A DNA stretch of 64,000 bases, taken from an uncultured Acetatifactor sp. GTDB lineage: Bacteria > Bacillota > Clostridia > Lachnospirales > Lachnospiraceae. Shown here one piece after another: positions 52,373-61,024 of this stretch. The notes under the pieces are model-generated. The model did not search any database. It was given only the letters and a program-made list of their open reading frames with translations, and was not told where the DNA came from. The stretch is from contig CATKXX010000006.1 in assembly GCA_949840935.1 (NCBI GenBank), positions 39,416-103,415 on the forward strand. The letters run 5' to 3'. Both the position numbers and the translations under genes were made by a program. Every line of letters begins with the position of its first letter. Position 1 is the first letter of the stretch.

Positions 52373-52777
52373 ATGTATGATCTGTTGGGCTGCAATTACT
52401 TAAATAATGGTTTCTTAAATCCCTGTGGTACCAATATGGCCGGTTCACTGTATATGATGAACTTTTACGACCAGCTGAAAAATTATTATGCCGGCAGGAC
52501 TGCCAAAACGGCGGACAATACCGGAAGTACAGGTTCAGGGACGGCGGATACAAAGGCTGCCGACTTTCAGACGGCCTTCCAGGAGGCCTTCCGTAAGGCG
52601 CTGCAGGAATCCATGGGCATTGACGGCAGTACGGTACAGACAGCCTCCGGCGCAGCAAAATCCGCCGCGCAGGCTGTGTCAGGCAAGCCGCTTTCTGCTC
52701 AGAACGCATATCAGGCTGTGAGCAGTTATTGCAGCCATCCGTCACATATCTGGACATCACGCTTTGCAAAAAGCTGA
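52373..52777 (+). CDS. Hypothetical protein, 134 residues
   Basis: Begins MYDLLGCNYLNNGFLNPCGTN and has a Thr/Ser/Ala/Gly-rich middle (about 45-60) and an Ala-rich helical second half (FQTAFQEAFRKALQESMGID, AAKSAAQAVSGKPLSAQNAYQAV). It has no standard signal peptide. AAAGGAGGGG before the start is a very strong ribosome-binding site. It precedes, on the same strand, a FliD-C-like gene of similar Ala/Ser/Thr-rich composition, so the two may be co-expressed. A CCGATAT box upstream resembles the -10 of flagellar-sigma promoters, but no matching -35 is evident. Family unknown. Confidence 0.65.
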   Translation: MYDLLGCNYLNNGFLNPCGTNMAGSLYMMNFYDQLKNYYAGRTAKTADNTGSTGSGTADTKAADFQTAFQEAFRKALQESMGIDGSTVQTASGAAKSAAQAVSGKPLSAQNAYQAVSSYCSHPSHIWTSRFAKS

Positions 52778-52810
52778 TGTATAGAAGTACTGTTTTATTC
52801 ATCCGTGATC

Positions 52811-52878
52811 CCCGGGAGCATAAGCCGGCGGGCGCGCGGCCTGCGGCTTCCTGCCCGCAGCTGGCGGATGCTCCCGGG
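52811..52878. repeat. Long GC-rich inverted repeat
   Basis: CCCGGGAGCAT (52811-52821) and ATGCTCCCGGG (52868-52878) are perfect 11-bp inverted arms; further GC-rich pairing (GCCGGC with GCTGGC, GCGGGC with GCCCGC) is possible inside. It lies between the two co-oriented genes at 52373 and 52926 and has no T tract, so it is more likely an RNA-processing or stability structure or a repeat element than a terminator. Confidence 0.7.
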
Positions 52879-52925
52879 ATGATGAGAATTGCTTGTACAG
52901 TTTACAGAAAGGTTTGGTTATTGAT

Positions 52926-53726
52926 ATGAGAGTTACCACACAGATGTTGAACCGATCCGCCCAGAAGGCAGGCCTTCCTACCAACAGGGCCTCCCTGCTC
53001 AACTACATCAATGGAAGCGGCACCAATAATGTTTCCCTGGCAAAGGCTCTGTCGAAGACAAACAGAGGGACAGACACCACAAAGAAAGCCGACTACGAGA
53101 AGCTGGAAAAGTCCGCCAGGCAGGCGGAGGCGTCCGCTGACAGGCTGACGGCAGCAGGCGCAGAAAATGCCAGCGCTTCCGAGCTTCAGTCTTTTGTGGA
53201 TAAATACAATGAAATGCTCAAAAGCCTGGGCAAATCCTCCGATACCCTGAACCTGTTCTACGCTCAGACCGCGAAGGATACGGTCAAGGAATATAAGCAG
53301 GAGCTTGCCGATATAGGCATTACCATGTCAAAGGACGGCACCCTGAGCTTCGACAAGGCCAGATTTGAGAAATTCAGCGCAGAGCAGGCCGCAAAGGCAG
53401 CCGGGGATACAGCGTCCGGCGGCGCAGAAGGCGCTGTCAACGCGGCAGCAGGCTCCGGGACAGAAAATTCCGGGACAGGATCCGGAAGTGCCGACAGCAC
53501 GCAGGAAACTGCAAAAGACGCAGGCAGCGAGGCAACCGGCACTGCAAAAGCCTCAGCGTTGGATGCGCTCTTTGCGAAGGAGGGCCTTTTCTCACGGCTG
53601 AGCTATCTGGCATCCCGCGTGTCGGATTATGCCGACGCTAACGCGGAGAGCTATTCCGATTATTACAATGCCGCCGGATCCAGGGCAAATGCATACCCTG
53701 GTGGAAAATACAGCTTCTGGAGTTGA
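52926..53726 (+). CDS. FliD C-terminal-like protein
   Basis: A 266-residue protein. The start at 52926 (MRVTTQMLNRSAQKAGLP) is preferred; GAAAGG lies somewhat far (about 13 bases) upstream. It resembles the terminal parts of FliD-type filament-cap proteins: IGITMSKDGTLSFDKARFEKF and, near the end, LFSRLSYLASRVSDYADANAESYSDYYNAAG. A low-complexity Ala/Gly/Ser/Thr linker (about 155-215) separates them. The large FliD domains are absent. It could cap or adapt a flagellar or other exported filament; only the resemblance supports this. No flagellar neighbours are present. It converges on the minus-strand gene at 53732. Confidence 0.65.
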   Translation: MRVTTQMLNRSAQKAGLPTNRASLLNYINGSGTNNVSLAKALSKTNRGTDTTKKADYEKLEKSARQAEASADRLTAAGAENASASELQSFVDKYNEMLKSLGKSSDTLNLFYAQTAKDTVKEYKQELADIGITMSKDGTLSFDKARFEKFSAEQAAKAAGDTASGGAEGAVNAAAGSGTENSGTGSGSADSTQETAKDAGSEATGTAKASALDALFAKEGLFSRLSYLASRVSDYADANAESYSDYYNAAGSRANAYPGGKYSFWS

Positions 53727-53731
53727 TGATC

Positions 53732-54109
53732 CTACTCCTCTGAGGCAGTATTTGCGGTATCTTCCTGATACATGGCTGCTACCATATTTTCTATATGTTC
53801 TTCAAAATCCGCCGAAATCGCCTGATAGATCTGTTCTGAGGTGATTCCGGCGATTTTGATCTGATTCCGATCCATGGAGATGACTGCCACACCCAAAAGT
53901 ATTGCAAGGAAAAGGCGCAGCTTAAAGGAAGAGAAAGGCTTCGTATCCGTCACCGGCCCCTCTGGCTGCACACTGCCGGGGGCTTCCTGGGTGAAGCTTT
54001 TCCCATACAGGATCCGCTCTCTGTTGGAGAGATCGTACTGGTTTTCATGATAGCGGGATCGAACCTGCTGTATCAGGCGAAGCCGCTGTTCTGTAGACAC
54101 ATCACGCAT
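53732..54109 (-). CDS. Single-span membrane protein, unknown function
   Basis: A 125-residue protein starting at 54109 (MRDVSTEQRLRLIQQVRSRYHENQYDLSNRERILYG). The N-terminal 60 residues are cytoplasmic and charged. One membrane span lies at about 65-80 (LRLFLAILLGVAVISM). A 45-residue outer part follows, rich in Glu (ISADFEEHIENMVAAMYQED). Proteins with this QVRSRYHENQYD...RILYG start occur in Lachnospiraceae with no known role. The ribosome-binding site is weak (GTGTGGTG), and a GTG 12 bases upstream is an alternative start. Confidence 0.62.
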   Translation of the reverse strand: MRDVSTEQRLRLIQQVRSRYHENQYDLSNRERILYGKSFTQEAPGSVQPEGPVTDTKPFSSFKLRLFLAILLGVAVISMDRNQIKIAGITSEQIYQAISADFEEHIENMVAAMYQEDTANTASEE

Positions 54110-54307
54110 ATGACACCACACGCAATTTGATTATTATAAATTATGTGCGCCCCGGCTTTTTAGAACAAGTTATTTGAAAAAGTTGGAAGAGCAGAAAAAT
54201 CATGTTTTTTGGCTCTGTGGGAAATAATGAGAACAGAGATGACTCTCACAAGAGTACTCATATACAATAGGAATATCAGTCTATTTTAAATCCGCTAAAG
54301 CGGTAGA

Positions 54308-55132
54308 ATGTGTGATGAAATGAAGAAAAAAACAGCGATCTTATTTGCGGCAGCACTTACCGCCGGACTGATCCCCCAGGCAGCGTGGAGCAGTCCGGGA
54401 AACCCTGCGGAAGATACCGGTGATGTCAGCGCGATCCTCAGCCATACAGTAGTCATCGGAGATTCCGCCTCTGTGCACACAGAGGACTGGAACGAGATGC
54501 TGGAAAAGCTGGAGAAGGCTATACAGGAAGGGAAGGGACAGAATGTCAATTATATGGCAGGAGATTCCTTCACCCTCTCAGCGGATATCCTGAACCGGCT
54601 TGCGGGAAAGAACGCCACACTGGCCATGCATATGGCGGACGGGCTTACGTTCAGCTTCAGCGGGACAGAGATCCGTGGGACGGATTCCCCGGTGCAGATC
54701 TCACTTTGCGAAGAATCCGAAATTCCCCAGGGGGCAAGGGAACAGCTGCTGGAAAACGTGACCATCAGCCGGGAATTCTCCATGAAGGAAAAGGAGACTT
54801 ATCCCTGCCATGTGAACGTGCATCTGTCCTTCGGGCCTCAGAACGCCGGGAGACACGCCGTACTGTACTTCTATGACGAATTCGACGGCACCATGAGGCA
54901 GGAAGGCTTCTACCGGATACAGGAATCCGGAAATGCCATGTTTGGCTTAAACAGAGGGGATGAATACGTCGTGACCGTGATGAAGGGGTATACCGTGGAG
55001 GCCGGGGATGTGCTTTCCGGGATTGCCGCCCGGAATGACATAAGCCTGAAGTCCCTGCTGGCAGCCAATCCCCAGATTACGGACAGGGATATGATCCGGG
55101 AGGGACAGCTTCTCAATATTCCGGCGCGCTGA
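54308..55132 (+). CDS. Secreted LysM-domain protein
   Basis: A 274-residue protein. The signal peptide (MKKKTAILFAAALTAGLIPQAAWS) begins at the second ATG (54320); the start at 54308 adds four residues, and neither has a strong ribosome-binding site. The middle (about 40-225) is a beta-rich domain I do not recognise. The C-terminal 48 residues are a LysM domain (GYTVEAGDVLSGIAARNDISLKSLLAANPQI...GQLLNIP), which binds peptidoglycan or chitin-like sugars. It is therefore a cell-wall-associated extracellular protein. It lies upstream of the MoxR/DUF58 operon with a hairpin between. Confidence 0.82.
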   Translation: MCDEMKKKTAILFAAALTAGLIPQAAWSSPGNPAEDTGDVSAILSHTVVIGDSASVHTEDWNEMLEKLEKAIQEGKGQNVNYMAGDSFTLSADILNRLAGKNATLAMHMADGLTFSFSGTEIRGTDSPVQISLCEESEIPQGAREQLLENVTISREFSMKEKETYPCHVNVHLSFGPQNAGRHAVLYFYDEFDGTMRQEGFYRIQESGNAMFGLNRGDEYVVTVMKGYTVEAGDVLSGIAARNDISLKSLLAANPQITDRDMIREGQLLNIPAR

Positions 55133-55155
55133 GAGCGTGCGGAGAGGTTCAAAGG

Positions 55156-55211
55156 GATATCCTGCGAAAAGGAAGACCTCGAAATGGAGTGGAAACTTTT
55201 TGCAGGATATC
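55156..55211. repeat. Inverted repeat between the LysM gene and the MoxR operon
   Basis: GATATCCTGCGAAAAG (55156-55171) and CTTTTTGCAGGATATC (55196-55211) pair at 15 of 16 positions around a 24-base loop. There is no T tract after it; it may act as a weak terminator of the LysM gene or an RNA stability element. Confidence 0.65.
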
Positions 55212-55357
55212 TGATTTCCCGAATAATTTTACTTAACTGTTCATTACATAACTGTTGAAAATTTACATGGAAATACTGCCCGGTGTGTGATAAAATGTAT
55301 GAAAAAGGCAGTTTTGCCGAAAGCATTCGGACAGACTCGGAAAGGAATCGGATAAGA

Positions 55358-56308
55358 ATGGAAGGTAAGGGAAAAGCGCTGGGTGAAAGGATACTGGGAA
55401 ACATTGCGGAGGTAATCGTCGGAAAGGAGCAGACTGCCAGGCTGCTGCTGACCGCCCTTCTGGCGGACGGCCATGTACTGCTGGAGGATGTTCCCGGGAC
55501 GGGAAAGACCAAGCTGGCTAAGACGCTGGCTAAAACAGTAGCGGGAGAGTTTTCCAGGATACAATTCACTCCGGATCTGCTCCCAAGCGATATCACCGGT
55601 CTGAACATCTTTGACAGTAAGGAAAATGACTTTGTCCTCAGAAAAGGGCCCGTCTTTACCAATATCCTTCTGGCTGACGAGATTAACCGGGCCACTCCCA
55701 GGACACAGGCCGGCCTTCTGGAATGTATGGAGGAGCGGCAGGTAACCATTGACGGAGAGTCCTATATACCTGGAAAGCCTTTTTTCGTTATCGCCACCCA
55801 GAATCCTGTGGAGACTGCGGGAACCTTCCCCCTGCCGGAAGCGCAGATGGACCGCTTTATGATGAGGCTTTCCATGGGCCTGCCGGGAAAGGAGGAGGAG
55901 CTGGCCATCCTTCAGCGCTACATGACCGATGAACCTCTGGAGCAGCTGCAGAGTGTTCTGACCCTGGACGAGCTGCTGCAGGCCAGGCAGGAGGCCAATC
56001 AGGTCTTTGTACATAAATGTGTCCTGGAATACATGGTTTCCCTGGTGGACGCTACCAGGCTGGGCGGAAATATCGTTATGGGTGTCAGCCCCAGAGGAAA
56101 TCTGGCGCTGCTGCGCTGTGCCAAGGCTTACGCATATCTGGATGGCAGGGGATATGTGACCCCCGATGATGTCAGAGCACTGGCGGTGCCTGTCCTGGCC
56201 CACAGGCTTGTTCTGGGCTACGGCTCCGGCGGGAGCGATACCGCTGTAGACCTGATCCGTAAGCTGCTTGACACCACACCCGTACCCACAGAGGACTTCA
56301 CGGCATGA
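55358..56308 (+). CDS. MoxR family AAA+ ATPase
   Basis: A 316-residue MoxR protein. The start at 55358 (MEGKGKALGERI) gives the usual length and has GGAAAGGAA upstream. Walker A is DVPGTGKTKLAK, Walker B is LLADEINRATPRTQAGLLE, sensor 1 is FVIATQNPVE and sensor 2 lies in VSPRGNLALLR. MoxR ATPases act as chaperones, often for von Willebrand-type or envelope proteins, and nearly always precede a DUF58 gene, as here. The stop overlaps the DUF58 start by 4 bases. Confidence 0.95.
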   Translation: MEGKGKALGERILGNIAEVIVGKEQTARLLLTALLADGHVLLEDVPGTGKTKLAKTLAKTVAGEFSRIQFTPDLLPSDITGLNIFDSKENDFVLRKGPVFTNILLADEINRATPRTQAGLLECMEERQVTIDGESYIPGKPFFVIATQNPVETAGTFPLPEAQMDRFMMRLSMGLPGKEEELAILQRYMTDEPLEQLQSVLTLDELLQARQEANQVFVHKCVLEYMVSLVDATRLGGNIVMGVSPRGNLALLRCAKAYAYLDGRGYVTPDDVRALAVPVLAHRLVLGYGSGGSDTAVDLIRKLLDTTPVPTEDFTA

Positions 56309-57432
56309 TAAAATTATTAGGCATCGGCCTGCTCTTTTTCCTGCTGTTCCTGCTTCAGAAGCTGATATACCAACGGCTTTGGCATAAGAACCTGACGGTG
56401 GATATCCGCTTTGCCAGGGAACATATCTTTGAGGGGGAGGAGAGTTCGCTGAAAGAAATCATTCAGAACAGGAAGAAGCTCCCCCTTCCCATGTTAAAGG
56501 TTAAGTTTAAGACCGACCGACATCTGGTCTTCGGAGACAGTACGGAGGGGGCCCGGACTACAGACCAGTTCTATCGCAGCGATATGTTTCGTGTAGGCGG
56601 CAGGGAAAAGATAACAAGGACGCTGAAATTTACCGGGGGAAGGCGCGGCTTTTATGAGATTGACGGCGCCAGCCTGGTAGCCTCCGATATTTTCCTGACC
56701 AGCCAGATGGTCAGCGACCTGTCGCTGCATACGGAAATTTATGTATATCCCAGGCCCTATGACAGCCAGGAGCTCCGCCGTTCATTGACCCAGATCAACG
56801 GCGAGGTACTGTCCAGGCGGCATCTGCTGGAGGATCCTTTTGAGTACAGGGGAATCCGGGAATACCAGCCCTTTGACGACATGCGCAGCATTAACTGGAA
56901 GGCCACCGCCAAAACAGGCGCTCTGAAGGTGAATCAGAAAAATTATACCTCCCTGAAGGCTGTCCGCATTTTCTTTAATGTGGAAGATAGCGGCATAATG
57001 AAAAGAGACGCCTGCGTGGAAGCCTCCCTGCAGCTGGTTGCAGGCCTTGGGGCTTTCTTCCTGAAACAGGGGATACAGACCGCCTGTTACGGTAACGGCG
57101 TGGATATAAGGACTCATAAGCCGCTGGCTATCGAAGCCAAGGCGGGCGACGGGCAGTTTGATACCATCTGCAGGGGACTGGCCAGGCTGGATCTGAAACA
57201 GCCCACGGCGGACTTTACCGGATGCTTTGAAGAACGGTTGTTTTTGGAGGCAAAGGGAACGATCACCTGTTTTGTCTCCCCGAACCAGTATGACGATTTC
57301 CTGGCGCTTCTGGAGAAATATGCGGACGCAGGGAACGAATTCTACTGGTTTTATCCCATCCAGGAAAAGCAGGAACCGGAGCTTCCTGAAAAGCTGCAGA
57401 AGCAGGTGCGGTTCATACATCTGAATGCGTAG
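56305..57432 (+). CDS. DUF58 domain protein
   Basis: A 375-residue DUF58 protein. A membrane segment (about 3-20) is followed by a beta-rich region with DMFRVGGREKITRTLKFTGGRRGFYEI. The DUF58 core is at about 175-245 (DPFEYRGIREYQPFDDMRSINWKATAKTGALKVNQ). The C-terminal half resembles a von Willebrand A-like fold without an evident full MIDAS. It is translationally coupled to moxR (ATGA overlap). MoxR-DUF58 pairs are linked to envelope assembly or stress; the precise function is unsettled. Confidence 0.93.
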   Translation: MIKLLGIGLLFFLLFLLQKLIYQRLWHKNLTVDIRFAREHIFEGEESSLKEIIQNRKKLPLPMLKVKFKTDRHLVFGDSTEGARTTDQFYRSDMFRVGGREKITRTLKFTGGRRGFYEIDGASLVASDIFLTSQMVSDLSLHTEIYVYPRPYDSQELRRSLTQINGEVLSRRHLLEDPFEYRGIREYQPFDDMRSINWKATAKTGALKVNQKNYTSLKAVRIFFNVEDSGIMKRDACVEASLQLVAGLGAFFLKQGIQTACYGNGVDIRTHKPLAIEAKAGDGQFDTICRGLARLDLKQPTADFTGCFEERLFLEAKGTITCFVSPNQYDDFLALLEKYADAGNEFYWFYPIQEKQEPELPEKLQKQVRFIHLNA

Positions 57433-57445
57433 GCTATCTGCGGCG

Positions 57446-57593
57446 GGGTATCAGGCGCTGTTTCTGCGGCGGAATGTGCGGGGCCTTGGGCGGCGAGGTG
57501 TCAGCGCTGCTGCTTTATCTGAATGCCCAGGATTTCGGACAGCGGGTGTCAGGCGTTGTTTCTGCGGCGGAATGCGAAGGGCCCTTGGGCGGC
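57446..57593 (+). repeat. Two 49-50-bp direct repeats in the operon gap
   Basis: The segment 57446-57494 (GGGTATCAGGCGCTGTTTCT onward, ending GGGCCTTGGGCGGC) recurs at 57544-57593 with a few changes, a 98-base period. It fills most of the 227-base gap between the DUF58 gene and the next gene. No protein function is evident, although one frame stays open across it. Confidence 0.8.
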
Positions 57594-57659
57594 AGTTTTC
57601 ACGGTACGCCTATCAGGAGGCTCAGATTATGGAAGTTATGAAAGGCAGGATTATCAGAT

Positions 57660-58946
57660 ATGGTAAAAACGGAACGGCTGGACTGGATTATTGAATTCCT
57701 GACCACACAGATGAATCACTGGATTTTTTTCCCTCTGGAAATGACAGTCACAGGGGTTGCCATGCAGCTTGCCGAAATCCCCGTAGAGGCGCCTGATTTC
57801 ATGCTGTGGGCGTGTTGCGGCCTGATTCCCGTTGCCTGTTTCCTGATTCGGAATTATGTGCAGCAATTCTGGGCCTTTGTGCTATGCCATGTGACGGTTA
57901 TGGGGGTAGTCATATTCGCCACCACTCCCCTGAATCTCGCAGGGACGCTTCTCTGCATTTTCTGCGCTGTGGCATATATCCTTTACTCCTTCACGCTGCG
58001 GCTGAAGGAGAATACTGCTGTCTATTCTGGGGCAATCCATCCGGTCACGGCATTAGTGTTTTCAGTGGTGGCAAACTATCTGTTCCATAAGCAGGAGGGT
58101 ACTCTGGACTGGGACAAATACTACTTTTTTATTTTGATCGGAGTGCTGGCCTGTTACCTGATCATTTATTATCTCAAACACTATCTGAATTTTTTATTGG
58201 TAAACAAATCCAGCGCCGGATATCTTCCTGCAAGAGAAATCCTTCATTCGGGCATCGGCTTTGTACTTCCCTATACGCTGGCCGGCGTGTTGATTTTAAT
58301 CCTGAGTCTCAACGTAGAATGGCTGGAGCCAATTTTGCATGTAATAAAGTTGATAGTCAGGCCCATACTGGTATTTCTGGTCGGGCTCTTGCCGAATGGC
58401 AGCGACAGTGCAGAGATGCTGGATCCGTTGGAAAACAATATGCGTTCTAATAACAGCGGCCCCGGGCTGCCGGCTGGAGAGACCTTCTGGATCTGGGAGC
58501 TTTTGGAATATGTGGCCGTAATCCTATTCTTCTGCGGCTGTATTTACGTATTGATAAGGTCTCTGAAATGGGTTATCCGGTATATAAAGGGTATTTTCGC
58601 ACATAAGGCCGATCTTGTGACCGGACAGGATGATGTCATCGATGTCAGGGAAAAGTGCGGCATTGAGAAAAAAGGATCGGAGAGGAGAGGGACAGGATTG
58701 TTCCAGCGCTTTACCCCTGCAGAACGGATACGCAGGCTATATAAAAAGAGCGTGTTATCCGGAAGAATAGAACCGGAGGATCGGGAATCCCTGAATTATA
58801 AGACGGCCAGAGAGTGCGGGGCCGTCCTTTCCCTGCCGGATATGCCAGTGATATACGAGCAGGCTCGTTATTCCGACAGGGAGTGTACCTCTGAGGATGT
58901 CAGGCGGATGAAGCTTGCCTGCGGCAGTCAGGTATCCCGCAGTTAA
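57660..58946 (+). CDS. Polytopic membrane protein with DUF4129-like C-terminus
   Basis: A 428-residue protein with about eight or nine membrane segments in the first 300 residues. The cytoplasmic C-terminus (about 345-428) resembles DUF4129: RFTPAERIRRLYKKSVLSGR, NYKTARECG, DMPVIYEQARYSDRECTSEDVRRMK. In many Firmicutes a DUF4129/transglutaminase protein is the third gene of the MoxR-DUF58 operon; here the transglutaminase domain is absent and only the membrane and tail parts are present. GAAAGGCAGG precedes the start. An envelope role is inferred from the operon. Confidence 0.8.
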   Translation: MVKTERLDWIIEFLTTQMNHWIFFPLEMTVTGVAMQLAEIPVEAPDFMLWACCGLIPVACFLIRNYVQQFWAFVLCHVTVMGVVIFATTPLNLAGTLLCIFCAVAYILYSFTLRLKENTAVYSGAIHPVTALVFSVVANYLFHKQEGTLDWDKYYFFILIGVLACYLIIYYLKHYLNFLLVNKSSAGYLPAREILHSGIGFVLPYTLAGVLILILSLNVEWLEPILHVIKLIVRPILVFLVGLLPNGSDSAEMLDPLENNMRSNNSGPGLPAGETFWIWELLEYVAVILFFCGCIYVLIRSLKWVIRYIKGIFAHKADLVTGQDDVIDVREKCGIEKKGSERRGTGLFQRFTPAERIRRLYKKSVLSGRIEPEDRESLNYKTARECGAVLSLPDMPVIYEQARYSDRECTSEDVRRMKLACGSQVSRS

Positions 58947-59066
58947 AGAGCCAGCATGAAAAGCTGTAATATTCAACCGCAGATCAACTGCCGAATTTGT
59001 ACCTGCATTACCAAATGTATCTGTATTACAAAACGCGGAAGCTGCAAGAAAGGCATGGTTATCAGT

Positions 59067-60965
59067 ATGTGTGAGCATTTGGCGCTTTCAGATGATATAT
59101 TAATGAAAATAGAGAAGCCGGAGCGTTATATCGGGCACGAGGTAAACTCCGTGGTAAAGGACAGAGACAGCGTAAAGGTTCGTTTTGCCATGTGTTTTCC
59201 GGATGTCTACGAGATTGGCATGTCCCATCTGGGGATTCAGATTTTATATGACATGTTCAATTCCATGGAAGATGTGTGGTGTGAAAGGGTCTATTCTCCC
59301 TGGCTAGATCTGGACGCCATTATGCGCAGCCAACGGATTCCTCTGTTTGCCCTGGAGTCACAAGATCCGGTGAAGGATTTTGATTTTTTAGGGATTACGA
59401 TTCAGTATGAGATGTGTTATACTAACATCTTGCAGATTCTGGATTTGGCGCAGATTCCATTGTTGGCTAAGGAGCGGGATGACAGCTGCCCCGTTGTGAT
59501 CGGTGGAGGGCCCTGTGCCTATAATCCTGAACCCCTGGCAGATTTTTTTGACATTTTTTACATCGGAGAGGGAGAAACCCAATACAGGAACCTTATAAAC
59601 CTGTATGAGGAATGCAGGGCGGCACAGACAGGCAGGACAGAATTCCTGCGCCGTGCAGCAGGGCTTCCGGGAATGTATGTGCCACAGTTTTACGAAGTCA
59701 GCTATAACGAGGACGGAACCATTCATTCCTTCCTGCCTGCAGAGAAAGGCATCCCTGCCACCATCCGCAAAGAAATCGAGATGAATGTATCGGACACCTA
59801 TTATCCCATGAAGCCTGTGGTTCCCTTTATCAAAATCACACAGGACAGGGTGGTATTGGAGATTCAGAGGGGCTGTATCAGGGGCTGCCGTTTCTGTCAG
59901 GCCGGGCAGCTGTATCGCCCGGTGAGGGAGCGGGACGTGGAGACCCTGAAAAAATATGCGCTTGAAATGCTCCAAAATACGGGCCATGAGGAGATCTCCC
60001 TGAGCTCCTTAAGCTCCAGTGATTACTCCCGGCTGCCTGAGCTGATTGATTTCCTGATTGAAGAATGCGGCAGGAAGCATGTGAATATTTCACTTCCTTC
60101 CCTCAGAATTGACGCATTTTCGCTGGATGTCATGCGGAAGGTGCAGGATGTGAAAAAATCCAGCCTTACCTTCGCACCGGAAGCGGGAAGCCAGAGACTG
60201 CGCAATGTGATCAACAAGGGGCTGACCGAAGAAATGATACTGAAGGGCGCTGCCCTGGCCTTTGAGGGAGGCTGGACCAGGGTAAAACTATACTTTATGC
60301 TGGGGCTTCCCACAGAAACCGAGGAGGATATCAGAGGGATTGCGGAGCTTTCCAACAAGATTGCTGCTACCTTTTTCGACACTGTACCAAAGGAAAAACG
60401 CTTAAATGGAAAAGTACAGATTGTCGCAAGCACTTCCTTTTTCGTGCCAAAGCCCTTTACACCCTTTCAGTGGGCGGCGCAGTGTACAAAGGAGGAATTC
60501 CTGGATAAGGCATATCTTGCCAGAACGGCCATCTCTGAGCAGCTGAACCAGAAGAGTATCAAATACAATTGGCATGAAGCAGATGCAAGTGTGATGGAGG
60601 GTGTTCTCGCAAGAGGGGATCGGAGACTCTGTGAAGTCATCCGCCGGGTCTATGAAAAGGGCAGCTTTTACGACGCCTGGAGCGAATACTATAACAATGA
60701 GCGGTGGTTGGAAACAATAGAGGAATGCGGGCTTTCCGTAGATTTCTATACACACAGGGAACGCCCTGTGGATGAAATCCTTCCCTGGGATTTCATTGAC
60801 TGCGGCGTCACCAAGGAGTTTCTGGTGAGAGAGTGGGAAAAGGCCAGGAGGGAGCAAGTCTCCGAAAACTGCAGGCAGAAATGCCAGGGCTGCGGCGCAG
60901 CGCGGTTTGGCGGCGGAATCTGTTTCGAGCAGAAAATAGATTCAAGTATTCATTTCACCAAATAG
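59067..60965 (+). CDS. TIGR03960-type radical SAM protein
   Basis: A 632-residue radical SAM protein with an N-terminal B12-binding-like region. The start at 59067 (MCEHLALSDDILMKIEKPERYIG) is chosen by fit to the family; an ATG at 59055 is an alternative. FAMCFPDVYEIGMSHLG and VVIGGGPCAYNPEPLADFFD belong to the first domain, and the iron-sulfur motif is RGCIRGCRFCQ. SLSSLSSSDYS and KVQIVASTSFFVPKPFTPFQW follow. C-terminal CxxKCxxC cysteines (CRQKCQGCG) may bind a second cluster. Together with the next gene and RNase G it forms a conserved clostridial trio; the reaction is unknown. Confidence 0.92.
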   Translation: MCEHLALSDDILMKIEKPERYIGHEVNSVVKDRDSVKVRFAMCFPDVYEIGMSHLGIQILYDMFNSMEDVWCERVYSPWLDLDAIMRSQRIPLFALESQDPVKDFDFLGITIQYEMCYTNILQILDLAQIPLLAKERDDSCPVVIGGGPCAYNPEPLADFFDIFYIGEGETQYRNLINLYEECRAAQTGRTEFLRRAAGLPGMYVPQFYEVSYNEDGTIHSFLPAEKGIPATIRKEIEMNVSDTYYPMKPVVPFIKITQDRVVLEIQRGCIRGCRFCQAGQLYRPVRERDVETLKKYALEMLQNTGHEEISLSSLSSSDYSRLPELIDFLIEECGRKHVNISLPSLRIDAFSLDVMRKVQDVKKSSLTFAPEAGSQRLRNVINKGLTEEMILKGAALAFEGGWTRVKLYFMLGLPTETEEDIRGIAELSNKIAATFFDTVPKEKRLNGKVQIVASTSFFVPKPFTPFQWAAQCTKEEFLDKAYLARTAISEQLNQKSIKYNWHEADASVMEGVLARGDRRLCEVIRRVYEKGSFYDAWSEYYNNERWLETIEECGLSVDFYTHRERPVDEILPWDFIDCGVTKEFLVREWEKARREQVSENCRQKCQGCGAARFGGGICFEQKIDSSIHFTK

Positions 60966-61024
60966 ATAGAAAAGCAGCGCAGAAATGAAGAAAAAGTGAT
61001 ATTAGTGGGAGATTTCGGATTGTC

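Noticed and set aside
57425..57694. 89-codon frame over the gap after the DUF58 gene
   Set aside because: It begins inside the DUF58 end, follows the DNA direct repeats and continues into the next gene; the product is low-complexity Arg/Gly and unlike a real protein.
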